Shown here in pieces: positions 25,771 through 33,806 of a stretch of 64,000 nucleotides of DNA. Position 1 is the stretch's first letter. Each line of letters opens with the position of its first letter. A model generated the notes under the pieces. That model was not told the origin of the DNA, ran no database searches, and worked only from the letters and a program-made list of their open reading frames with translations. The stretch spans positions 100,068 through 164,067 of the forward strand of contig CAYTWT010000257.1 in NCBI GenBank assembly GCA_964442185.1, read 5' to 3'. The DNA comes from CADEEV01 sp964442185 (GTDB lineage: Bacteria > Acidobacteriota > Vicinamibacteria > Fen-336). The translations under genes and the position numbers were made by a program.

Positions 25771-28335
25771 TTACCCGCCGAGGCGCTCGGCCAGGCGGGC
25801 GAGCGCTCGAGACAGATCCGGCTCGCGATCCAGCACCGGGCGCATCGGATCGCGCTTGCGCTTCGCCAGGCGGGCCGGCAGCGTGCGGATCGTGAAGCGC
25901 CTCGGGTCGAGGCGCTTCGTGACCTCCCTCCACTCGAGCGGTGTCGAGACGGTCGCCCCCGGAAGCGGCCGGACCGAGAACGGCGACGCCAACAACCGGC
26001 CGTGTCCGTTCTGGAGAAAGTCCACGTAGACCCTTCCGCCGCGAGCTGACGGGTTGCGGATGACAGTCGCGAACTTCGGATGACGCTCGACGAGCACCCG
26101 AGCCATCAGCTCTGCGAGCGACCGGGACTGTTCATACGTGAGCTGCCGTCCCAAAGGCACCAGCACGTGAAGGCCCGTGGACCCGCTGCTCTTGGGAAAA
26201 CTCGGGACGCCCATCTCCTCGCACAGTTCCCGCGCCGCGCGCGCCAGCGTCACCACGTTTTCGAAGGGCGCGCCCTTGGGGTCGAAGTCGAGGATCGACC
26301 AATCGGGGTGTTGGAGCGTCGCCACGCGGCTCGACCAGATGTGCAACGGGATCGTGCCCAGGTTGGCGAGGTAGAGCAGCGTCTCGACGTCGTCCACCAC
26401 GAAGTAGTCGATCTCGCGCTGGGCGTGCTCGCTCCACATCCGCTCGGTGCGAAGCCAGCCCGGACCGAAACCAGGCGCGTCCTTCTGGAAGAAGTTCTTG
26501 CCGGTGATGCCGTCGGGATAGCGGGTGAGCACGACGGGGCGGTCCCTGAGATAGGGCAGGAGCCAGGGAGAGACCGTGCGGTAGAACTCGATCAGGTCGC
26601 CCTTCGTGTAGCCTTCTTCGGGCCAGAAGACCTTGTCGAGGTTCGTGAAAGCGACCTTCTTCTCGACTTCGCGCACGGGCTTGGCCGGCTCGGGAAGAGC
26701 GGGCGGCTTCGCTTCGACCTCGGCGCCCTCGCGCACGCACTCCTCGGGCGCCTTGTCGTCGCGGAAACGGACGAAGACCGGCTGCCGCAGCAGCCGGCCC
26801 GGCGGCCACTCGAGGTAGCGCACTTCGCAAACGAGGCGCGGGTCGACCCAGACGTGTCCCGCGCCCTTCGGCGTCTCTCCCACGCAGGGAGGCGCTTTGC
26901 GCCGGAGCGGTTCCAGCCGCTCGGGGATCGCCTTCAGGTCCTTCTCGTCGAAGCCGCTGCCGACCCGCCCGGAATACACGAGCCGGCCGTTCTCGTACGC
27001 TCCCAGGTGCAGCGCCCCGAAGCCGGTGCGCATCCCTTCGGGCGGGCTCAGGCCGCAGACCACGAAATCGCCGCTCTTCTCGAGCCGGAACTTCAGCCAC
27101 TGTGCCGAGCGCCCCGCCGTGTACCGGGCGTCCGCGCGCTTCGCGAGCATCCCTTCGAGGCCGATCTCGCGCACGCCCTCGTAGAAGGCCTCGCCATGCT
27201 CCTCGACGTGTTCCGAGTAGCGCAACGGCCCCGCGCGCGGCAGCACGCGCGCCAGCAGCTCTTTGCGAGCCGCGAGCGGCAGGCCACGCAGGTCGAAGTC
27301 CTCGAACGCGAGCAGGTCGAAGACGTAGTAGGTCGCCGGCGAGAGCTGGGCGGCGCGCGCGACGTCGGAATCGCGCTTCATCAGGCCTCGCTTCTGCAGG
27401 CGCGTGAAGCTGGGGCGGCCGGCCTCGTCGAGGATCACGACCTCGCCGTCGAGCACCAGACCGTCATAAGGCAGGCCGGAGACCGCCCGTGCGATCTCGG
27501 GGAACGTCGCGGTCGCGTCCGAGCCGCGCCGGAAGACCAGACGCGACTGTCCCTGGTCACGAGCGGCCAGGATCCGGTAGCCGTCGTACTTCAGCTCGAA
27601 CAGCCAGCCGCTCCGGGTGAACGGCTGCTCGCGCGACTCCGCCAGCATCAGGCCGACCTTTGCGACGTCGAGCTTCTTCCGCGGCGCCTTCAGCTTGACG
27701 AGCTCGGCGCGGATCGCCTCCGCGCGCTTCGTGCCCTCCTGCAGCTCCTCGAGCGTCAATCCCGAGTAGATCGACTCGGGCTTGAGCGCACGCGCGCCCT
27801 CGGACCCCGACCACGCGTCGGGCTTCTTGATCAGCAGCCATTCCTTCTGCGTGCTCCGCTGGGCCCGCTTGGTCCGGAACAGGTGCCACAACCCGCGCAG
27901 CTTGTAGCCGCGCAGCTCGAACGTGAATTTGCCCAGCTGCATGCCGTGCTCGGGGTCTTCGTGCGGGATCCAGACGCCCTTGTCCCACACGATCACGGCG
28001 CCCGCGCCGTAGTTGCCTTCGGGGATGAGGCCCTCGAAGTCCGCGTACTCGACGGGATGGTCCTCGACTTCGACCGCGAGCCGCTTCTCGGCGGGATCGG
28101 CGGAGGGCCCCTTCGGCACGGCCCAGCTCAAGAGCACGCCGCCCAGCTCGAGGCGGAAGTCGTAGTGGAGGCGCCGCGCGGCATGCTTCTGGACGCAGAA
28201 GATCCGCGGCCGTGCCCAGGAGGCCGCGGCGGAAGCCTCGACGGGAGGGGCGTCGACCGGGGCCGCGCCCATCGGCTCCGGCGTCCGGTCGCCGGAGCGC
28301 TTGGCTCGATACCGATCGAGGTTCTTGACCGCCAC
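25771..28335 (-). CDS. ligD: DNA ligase D (PE-ligase-polymerase)
   Basis: An 854-residue multifunctional NHEJ enzyme with the order 3'-phosphoesterase (about 45-190), ATP-dependent ligase (about 230-540) and primase-polymerase (about 560-850), the Pseudomonas-type order. The phosphoesterase has H51, H57-Y-D59 and EDHPVEY; the ligase nucleophile is K249 in ELKYDGYR, with LDGEVV as motif III and LKFR near 415; the polymerase has DFDPKGAP, KSSGSTGLHVLVPL and NPSARGGRVYVDF. It repairs double-strand breaks with Ku, coded at 30507 on the other strand. It lies 4 bases after the YpdA-like gene, so is co-transcribed with it. Confidence 0.96.
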   Translation of the reverse strand: MAVKNLDRYRAKRSGDRTPEPMGAAPVDAPPVEASAAASWARPRIFCVQKHAARRLHYDFRLELGGVLLSWAVPKGPSADPAEKRLAVEVEDHPVEYADFEGLIPEGNYGAGAVIVWDKGVWIPHEDPEHGMQLGKFTFELRGYKLRGLWHLFRTKRAQRSTQKEWLLIKKPDAWSGSEGARALKPESIYSGLTLEELQEGTKRAEAIRAELVKLKAPRKKLDVAKVGLMLAESREQPFTRSGWLFELKYDGYRILAARDQGQSRLVFRRGSDATATFPEIARAVSGLPYDGLVLDGEVVILDEAGRPSFTRLQKRGLMKRDSDVARAAQLSPATYYVFDLLAFEDFDLRGLPLAARKELLARVLPRAGPLRYSEHVEEHGEAFYEGVREIGLEGMLAKRADARYTAGRSAQWLKFRLEKSGDFVVCGLSPPEGMRTGFGALHLGAYENGRLVYSGRVGSGFDEKDLKAIPERLEPLRRKAPPCVGETPKGAGHVWVDPRLVCEVRYLEWPPGRLLRQPVFVRFRDDKAPEECVREGAEVEAKPPALPEPAKPVREVEKKVAFTNLDKVFWPEEGYTKGDLIEFYRTVSPWLLPYLRDRPVVLTRYPDGITGKNFFQKDAPGFGPGWLRTERMWSEHAQREIDYFVVDDVETLLYLANLGTIPLHIWSSRVATLQHPDWSILDFDPKGAPFENVVTLARAARELCEEMGVPSFPKSSGSTGLHVLVPLGRQLTYEQSRSLAELMARVLVERHPKFATVIRNPSARGGRVYVDFLQNGHGRLLASPFSVRPLPGATVSTPLEWREVTKRLDPRRFTIRTLPARLAKRKRDPMRPVLDREPDLSRALARLAERLGG

Positions 28336-28339
28336 GTTC

Positions 28340-29311
28340 CTAGCCGCGCCGGGCGCAGATCGCTTTCACGATCGCGTCGCCGTGGAAGCGGCCGGTCTCG
28401 ATGAAGATCTTGCTGGTCTCGTTCCCGGCGGCGATTGAGCCGGCCACGTAGAGGCCGCGCACGTTCGTCTCGAGCGTCTCGGGATCGTGCTCCGGCTTGA
28501 GCGTTTGCGCATCGATCCTGACGCCCGCCTCCACCAGGAGCCGCGGATCCGGGTGATAGCCGGTGAGCAGGAAGATGGCATCGGCGGGAACCTCGTCTCG
28601 GCCGCGCGGGCCCTCGAGCACGACGCTCTTCGCCCGAATTTCGGCGACGCGCGTCTCGAAGCGCGCCGGGACCGCGCCCTCCTTGATGCGGTTCTCGATG
28701 TCGGGCTTGATCCAGTACTTGATCGAGGGCGAGAGCGAGGCGCCGCGGTGAACGAGCGTGACGCGCGCGCCTGCGCGGTGCAACTCGAGCGCCACGATCG
28801 CGGCGGAGTTCTTGCCTCCCACGACCACCACGTCCTTCCGGTAGTAGGCGTGCGGCTCGTCGTAGTAGTGCGAGACGTGCGGCAGGTCCTCACCGGCGAT
28901 GCCGAGGCGGTTCGGGTGATCGTAGTAGCCGATCGCAAAGGCGACGTTCCGCGCGTCGAGGGTCTCGTCGTGGCCGTCATGGCGCGCCAGGACGTCGAAG
29001 CCGGCGGCCTGTGGCCTCGCGCGCAACACCTCGACGCCGAGCGCGATCTCGAGCGCGTAGCTCTCGACGACGCGCCGATAGTAGCGTAGCGCCTCCCACT
29101 GGGTCGGCTTCTCATAGGGCGTCACGAACGGCAGGCGGCCGATCTCGAGCAGGTCGGGCGTCGTGAAGAAGGTCATCGCGCGCGGGAAGTGGAAGATCGA
29201 GTTGACTAGAACGCCCTTCTCGAGCACCTGGTAGTCGAGGCCCGCGCCGTGCGCCGCGATCGCGACGGCGAGGCCCGCCGGTCCCGCCCCGACGATCAGC
29301 AGGTCCTTCAC
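28340..29311 (-). CDS. ypdA: YpdA-family bacillithiol disulfide reductase-like flavoprotein
   Basis: A 323-residue FAD/NAD(P) oxidoreductase of the YpdA (Bdr) family. GAGPAG (8-13) binds FAD, VLEKGVLVNSIFHFPRAMTF is the family-specific N-terminal block, VVVVGGKNSAAIVALELHRA is the NADPH site and GLYVAGSIAAGNETSKIFIE is the second FAD contact. The family lacks the CxxC of thioredoxin reductase, as here, and recycles oxidised bacillithiol where that thiol is present. Whether this organism makes bacillithiol is not shown. It overlaps the SDR-like gene upstream as ATGA and precedes ligD by 4 bases. Confidence 0.85.
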   Translation of the reverse strand: MKDLLIVGAGPAGLAVAIAAHGAGLDYQVLEKGVLVNSIFHFPRAMTFFTTPDLLEIGRLPFVTPYEKPTQWEALRYYRRVVESYALEIALGVEVLRARPQAAGFDVLARHDGHDETLDARNVAFAIGYYDHPNRLGIAGEDLPHVSHYYDEPHAYYRKDVVVVGGKNSAAIVALELHRAGARVTLVHRGASLSPSIKYWIKPDIENRIKEGAVPARFETRVAEIRAKSVVLEGPRGRDEVPADAIFLLTGYHPDPRLLVEAGVRIDAQTLKPEHDPETLETNVRGLYVAGSIAAGNETSKIFIETGRFHGDAIVKAICARRG

Positions 29312-30357
29312 AGGTCCTGCCGCGTCACGCCCTCGATCGCGAGGACGAAGTCGGGGCCGTAGGCCTTCGAGGGCGTCATGAACCCCGGGGGAGCGTCGCC
29401 GCCCAGCGAGCGCTCTGCGATCGTCAGCGCCGTGAGCGCCGTCAGCGTGTAGCCCTCGGGCGTCTGCTGTCGAGCCGCCGCGCGGCGTCCCTGGTCGTCC
29501 TCGACCTCACCCCAGAAGAAACACCGTCCGCGCTCACGCGCGTCGGTCGTCGGCCCGGGCGCGCCGGCCCGCACTCGGCGCAGCAGGAAGGACTGGACCG
29601 GTCTGGTCGCCGCGAGTCCGAGCAGGGGCCGCGCGAGCCGCAACGCGAGGATGCGCGCCGGCGCCGCCGCCACGTAGACCTCGATGTTCGGGATGCCGGT
29701 GGAGTGAAAGGCGGTGGACACGTCGCCCCACGGGATGGTCATGGCCTTGCGCGGCCCGCGCCCGAAATCGATGAGTCGCGTCCTGTAGGCAGGCGGAACC
29801 GGCGTGAGCAGGCCGTTGCGCCGCACCAGGCCTCCGCGATGCAGGTTCTCGATCATCGTGGTGAGGGTGCCTCGTGACAGGCCGCCGCTCGAGTGAAACG
29901 CGAGCGTCAGGCGCGTCGCGCTGGGCAGCCGCCTTTTCAGGTGCGCGGCCAGGCAGTCCGAAGGCACCACGTCGAAGCCGGCGCCCGGCAGCAGCATCAC
30001 GCCGGCCGCTTTCGCCTCCGCGTCGCGCCCGGCCAGCGTCTCGAAGACCGCGGCTTCGCCCGTGATGTCGAGATATTGCGCGCCGACACGCAGGCAGGCG
30101 TCGACCATCTGCCTGGACGTGTGCGAGAACGGGCCCGCGCAGTGCACGACCACCCGGACACCCTCGAGGCCGCGCTCGAGTGTCGCGGGATGATCGAGCC
30201 CGAAGATGCGTGACTCGAAACCCAGCTCGCGCGCGAGCCCGCCGATCGACCCGCCGCGTGCCGCAAGGATCGGGGCGAGCCCGCGCGCCCGGGCCAGGCG
30301 CGCGACGAGCTCGCCCGTGAAGCCGTTCGCGCCGTAGATGAGTAGCCGGTCGCGCAT
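29308..30357 (-). CDS. Saccharopine dehydrogenase-like NADP-binding protein
   Basis: A 349-residue member of the saccharopine dehydrogenase / trans-acting enoyl reductase-like group. The N-terminus MRDRLLIYGANGFTGELVAR gives the Rossmann motif GANGFTG, then VVVHCAGPFSHTSRQMVDAC and YLDITGEAAVFE, all typical. The family ranges from lysine metabolism to polyketide-lipid enoyl reduction; the C-terminal part here (EGYTLTALTALTIAERSLGG) fits the lipid-type members better. GTG 30360 or ATG 30357 could start it; ATG is used. It is the first gene of the minus-strand ligD operon, 150 bases from the divergent ku gene. Confidence 0.8.
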   Translation of the reverse strand: MRDRLLIYGANGFTGELVARLARARGLAPILAARGGSIGGLARELGFESRIFGLDHPATLERGLEGVRVVVHCAGPFSHTSRQMVDACLRVGAQYLDITGEAAVFETLAGRDAEAKAAGVMLLPGAGFDVVPSDCLAAHLKRRLPSATRLTLAFHSSGGLSRGTLTTMIENLHRGGLVRRNGLLTPVPPAYRTRLIDFGRGPRKAMTIPWGDVSTAFHSTGIPNIEVYVAAAPARILALRLARPLLGLAATRPVQSFLLRRVRAGAPGPTTDARERGRCFFWGEVEDDQGRRAAARQQTPEGYTLTALTALTIAERSLGGDAPPGFMTPSKAYGPDFVLAIEGVTRQDL

Positions 30358-30469
30358 CACTTGGCCTGCGAGGCCTCAGAGACTACTTCATCCCATCGGG
30401 CGACGAAAGCCACCAGATGTTGTCGCCGGGCATCCATCCACCGCCAGATATTGTGGCTTAACTCCTTGC

Positions 30470-30500
30470 TTGATAATGACTTGCAGTCGCATGCTAAGAT
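30470..30500 (+). promoter_or_regulatory. Candidate ku promoter
   Basis: TTGATA (30470-30475) and TAAGAT (30495-30500) are 19 bases apart, a long spacer. The -10 ends 6 bases before the ATG at 30507, and no Shine-Dalgarno lies between, so the mRNA would start at or next to the start codon. Confidence 0.4.
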
Positions 30501-30506
30501 GATTTC

Positions 30507-31373
30507 ATGGCAGCACGACCACTGGCTTCCGGCACCCTCAGCTTCGGGATGGTGTCGATTCCGATCAGGCTCTTCTCGGCCGCGGAATCGCAGGCGGCGA
30601 TCTCCTTCAACCTGCTTCACGCCAAGTGCAAGTCCCGTCTGGAGCAGAAGTACTTCTGCAAGAAGGACGGCGAGCAGGTGCCCCGCGACCAGATGGTGAA
30701 GGGCTACGAGTTCTCGAAGGACCAGTACGTGACGTTCACGCCGGAGGAGCTCAAGGCGCTCGAGCAGGAGAAGGAGCGCGCCATCGAGATCACGGAGTTC
30801 GTGCCGGCGCAGCAAGTCGATCCGATCTACTTCGACGGCGCCTACTTCCTCGGTCCCGACGAGGGTGGCGACAAGGCCTACCACCTGCTGGCCGAGGCGA
30901 TGCGGCAGACCGGACGCGCGGCGCTCGCCAAGTGGGCGGCGCGCGGCAAGCAGTACCTGGTGCTGATCCGCCCGATGGGCAAAGGCCTCGTCATGCAGCA
31001 GCTGCTCTACGCCGACGAGGTGCGCGCGATCGACGAGGTGCCGCTCGGCGAGGCCGAGGTGAAGGATGGCGAGCTGAAGCTCGCGGTCCAGCTCGTCCAC
31101 CAGATCGCCTCCGAGGAGTTCCGTCCGCAGGACTACGAGGACGAGGTCAGGAAGCGCACCAAGGACGCGATCCAGAAGAAGGTCGAGGGCCAGGAGATCA
31201 CGGCCGCGCCCGAAGCGCCCAAGGCGCAAATCATCGACATCATGGAAGCGCTCAAGGCGAGCCTCGCGAAGAAGTCCGAGGCGGCGAAGCTCGCTGCGGC
31301 CGCCGTTGAAGACCGGCCCAGCGCGAAGCGCGCCTCGCGCCCAGCCGCCCGCCCCCTGTCTCGCGCCAGGTAA
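30507..31373 (+). CDS. ku: Ku DNA end-binding protein
   Basis: A 288-residue bacterial Ku homodimer subunit that threads onto double-strand DNA ends and recruits LigD. The N-terminus MAARPLASGTLSFGMVSIPI, FNLLHAKCKSRLEQKYFCKK, EQVPRDQMVKGYEF, FTPEELKALEQEKERAIEI and AEAMRQTGRAALAKW are canonical. The C-terminal tail after residue 250 is Lys/Arg/Ala-rich, as in Ku proteins with extended basic tails that help DNA binding. It is transcribed away from the ligD operon; the 149-base gap between holds its promoter. Convergent to the GT9 gene downstream. Confidence 0.96.
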   Translation: MAARPLASGTLSFGMVSIPIRLFSAAESQAAISFNLLHAKCKSRLEQKYFCKKDGEQVPRDQMVKGYEFSKDQYVTFTPEELKALEQEKERAIEITEFVPAQQVDPIYFDGAYFLGPDEGGDKAYHLLAEAMRQTGRAALAKWAARGKQYLVLIRPMGKGLVMQQLLYADEVRAIDEVPLGEAEVKDGELKLAVQLVHQIASEEFRPQDYEDEVRKRTKDAIQKKVEGQEITAAPEAPKAQIIDIMEALKASLAKKSEAAKLAAAAVEDRPSAKRASRPAARPLSRAR

Positions 31374-31408
31374 CCCCCGGCCTGCCGGGCTGCGGCGCTA
31401 CCGCCCGT
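31374..31408. terminator. Weak hairpin between converging ku and GT9 genes
   Basis: CCCGG (31376-31380), a CCTG loop and CCGGG (31385-31389) form a five-pair stem just after the ku stop. No T-run follows, so it is at best a weak or Rho-assisted end. Confidence 0.25.
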
Positions 31409-32617
31409 TCATTTCGTGAGCAGCCTGGCTGCGGCGACGTAAACGTCGTCTGCCGTCACCAGGCGCAGGCACTCGGGCGGCTCGGGTCCCGCGCACTCCT
31501 GCGGCGGCTTGCGGATCAGGTTGCAGGGTGAGCACCAGAGTTCCGCGCGCACGACGACGTGACGCGTGCCCGACGCACCGCTGCCGCCCGAGAAGTAACG
31601 CCCGGGATCGGAAGGGCCGAAGACGCTCACCGACGGTGTTCCCACGGCGCAGGCCATGTGCATCGGCCCCGTGTCCGACGAGAGGAAGAGATCCAGCCGC
31701 TCGATCATGGCCAGCGTCTCCCGCACGCCGAGCCGGCCCGTCAGATCGACGGGCTTCGTCGACAGCGCCTTTGCGAGGACCGCGGCGAGCGGCCGATCCG
31801 CTTCCGAGCCGGTGACGAGGAGCGTCGCGCCGAACTGCTTCTGAAGCCGGAGCGCCACTTCGGCCCAGCGCGCGACGTCCCATTGCTTCACCAGCCGGCC
31901 GCCGCTGGGATGCAGGCCAATCAGCGGGCGTCTCTCGTCGAGGTGCAGGTTCCGCAGCAGCTCTTCCGCGAAGCGCCGGTCTTCGCGCGTCAGCGGATCG
32001 TGCGCGCTGGGCGTCGAGACGCCGATCGCCGTCGCCACGGCGCGGCGGTTCTGCTCGACCCACGAAATCGTCTCGTCCAGCGCGACGACGTGCGTGAGCA
32101 GGTAGCGGCCGCCGGTGTTGGCGTAGCCGACGCGCGCGCGCGCCCCGGCCAGGCTCATCAGGATCGAGGCGCGGATGTCGCCCTGCAGGTCGATCGCCAG
32201 ATCGAGGGATGCATTACGCAGTGCGCGCGCCGCCGCGGCGAGGCTCGAGAAGCTCGTAGCACCTTCGCTCGGACGGCCCACCCAGGGCGCGCTCCAGACC
32301 AGGATCTCGTCCACGGACGCGCCCTTCGCGAGCCCCGCGCTCCAGGCGCCGACGGCGAGGCGGATGCGGGCGTGCGGCAGCGCCGCGCGGAGCTCAGCGA
32401 GAGCTGGCAAGGACATCACGACGTCGCCGATACGATCGAGGCGCAGCACCAGCACCTCGCGCAGCGTGGCGCGATCGAGCGGCTGTGACGCCTTTGGCCG
32501 CCAGCCGAGGAAGAGGCGCCCGGGGAGATCGAGCGCGCCGAGCAGCAGCCGCTCTGCCGGGTCGTAGACCCGGCTCGCGGTGCCGCTAACGGGCTGCCAG
32601 CGCCGCCGCTTGGACAT
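31409..32617 (-). CDS. GT9 family heptosyltransferase-like protein
   Basis: A 402-residue GT9 protein resembling ADP-heptose:LPS heptosyltransferases. EVLVLRLDRIGDVVMSLPAL is the family N-terminal motif, DLAIDLQGDIRASILMSLAG follows, and the C-terminal half has LIGLHPSGGRLVKQWDVARW, LFLSSDTGPMHMACAVGTP and VSVFGPSDPGRY, the donor-binding signature. A four-cysteine tail (CSPC, C-x-GPEPPEC) is present as in many GT9 members. ATG 32617 lies inside the preceding GT4 gene, a 32-base overlap. It is the last gene of the second glycan run. A core heptose or related sugar transfer is plausible, supporting a Gram-negative outer membrane. Confidence 0.9.
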   Translation of the reverse strand: MSKRRRWQPVSGTASRVYDPAERLLLGALDLPGRLFLGWRPKASQPLDRATLREVLVLRLDRIGDVVMSLPALAELRAALPHARIRLAVGAWSAGLAKGASVDEILVWSAPWVGRPSEGATSFSSLAAAARALRNASLDLAIDLQGDIRASILMSLAGARARVGYANTGGRYLLTHVVALDETISWVEQNRRAVATAIGVSTPSAHDPLTREDRRFAEELLRNLHLDERRPLIGLHPSGGRLVKQWDVARWAEVALRLQKQFGATLLVTGSEADRPLAAVLAKALSTKPVDLTGRLGVRETLAMIERLDLFLSSDTGPMHMACAVGTPSVSVFGPSDPGRYFSGGSGASGTRHVVVRAELWCSPCNLIRKPPQECAGPEPPECLRLVTADDVYVAAARLLTK

Positions 32618-33806
32618 AGCACGCTTCGAAGGCCTGTGCGGCCGCATCCCAGGACAGCCGGGTGAGCGCCGTCTGTCTCGCAGCACTCGCCAGGCGCTCG
32701 CGGGTCGCGCTCTCGCGCAGCAGGCGGCGCAAGGCTTCGGCCAGAGCGGCCGGATCCTTCTCCGGGACCAGCAGGCCGTTGCTGTCGTGCTCGATCACGT
32801 CGGGGATGCCGGCGACGCACGAAGCCACGATCGGCCGGCCCGCGGCAAGCGCCTCGAGCAGCGCGTTCGGCAAGCCGTCGACGTTGCCGGCATGGTCCAC
32901 CACCGAGGGCACCACCGCCACGTCGGCCGTGGCGAGCGCAGCGGCCATTGCCTCACGGGGCAGCGCGCCACAGAACGTGACCGGGGCGCCCGTGTCGCGG
33001 GCGAGCGTTTCGAGCTCAGTGCGCAAATCGCCCTCCCCCGCGATCACGACCCGCGCCCCGCCGAGCAGCGGCGCGGCCTCGATCAGGTAGCGAAAGCCCT
33101 TCTTCTCCACGAGCCGTCCGAAAGCCAGAATCAGAAGAGCCTCCTCCGCGACGCCCAGGCGCGCGCGGATCGCGGCGCCATGCTGGGCGTTCAGATCGGG
33201 CGCAAAGGCGGCGACGTCGACACCATAGGCCACGGTGCGGGTCCGCTCCGGAGGCGCGCCGAGGCGCACAGCGCGACGCCGCAGGTCCACGCTGCAGGCG
33301 GTGATGGCGCCCGCCACTCCGAAGGCGCGTTGCGCCAGGATCCGCGCGGGCCACAGTCGCTCCGCCACGAACACGTCGCTGCCGTGCAGGCTCACCACGA
33401 ACGCCGTGCGGTGGCCCTGCACGATGTCGGTCACCAAGGCCGCGTTCGGAACGACCCAGTGGGCATGAACGACATCGTAGCGCTCGGCCAGCAGCCGCTC
33501 GCTGAGCTGCCGGCGGAGCGCGAGTGCGACGAAGGGTGCGAGCAGGTACATGCCCTTCCGCACCCGCACGTCGGCCTCGAGGCTCTGCGCGTAGCCCCAG
33601 CGGCTCCACGCCTCGGAGGGGGCGTATGCGTATGGGAAGAAGCGAACGCCCTCATCACCGCCGCGCTGCAGCTCAGGGTGATGCGGCAGGACCACGTCCA
33701 CCTGGTGCCCGCGCTTGGCGATGGAAACGGCGATGGACTCGATGAACGGGGCGGTCACGTCGCCGGGGAACTTGGGGTACGACGAGGTGAGCATGAGCAC
33801 GCGCAT
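32586..33806 (-). CDS. GT4 family glycosyltransferase
   Basis: A 406-residue GT-B enzyme starting MRVLMLTSSYPKFPGDVTAP, a common N-terminus in capsule and O-antigen GT4 proteins. VVHAHWVVPNAAL and VVSLHGSDVFV mark the acceptor domain; LILAFGRLVEKKGFRYLIEA and VDGLPNALLEALAAGRPIVA, with the E-x7-E acidic pair region, mark the donor domain. The start overlaps the stop of the large membrane protein by one base (TGATG), a coupling arrangement. Cytoplasmic; substrate unknown. Confidence 0.92.
   Translation of the reverse strand: MRVLMLTSSYPKFPGDVTAPFIESIAVSIAKRGHQVDVVLPHHPELQRGGDEGVRFFPYAYAPSEAWSRWGYAQSLEADVRVRKGMYLLAPFVALALRRQLSERLLAERYDVVHAHWVVPNAALVTDIVQGHRTAFVVSLHGSDVFVAERLWPARILAQRAFGVAGAITACSVDLRRRAVRLGAPPERTRTVAYGVDVAAFAPDLNAQHGAAIRARLGVAEEALLILAFGRLVEKKGFRYLIEAAPLLGGARVVIAGEGDLRTELETLARDTGAPVTFCGALPREAMAAALATADVAVVPSVVDHAGNVDGLPNALLEALAAGRPIVASCVAGIPDVIEHDSNGLLVPEKDPAALAEALRRLLRESATRERLASAARQTALTRLSWDAAAQAFEACYVQAAALAAR

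Noticed and set aside
26080..28404. A 774-codon plus-strand frame antisense to ligD
   Set aside because: LigD has complete catalytic motifs in the other strand; the antisense translation is a high-GC artefact.
30357..31229. A 290-codon minus-strand frame antisense to ku
   Set aside because: Leu/Val-rich shadow of the Ku codons; Ku motifs are unambiguous.
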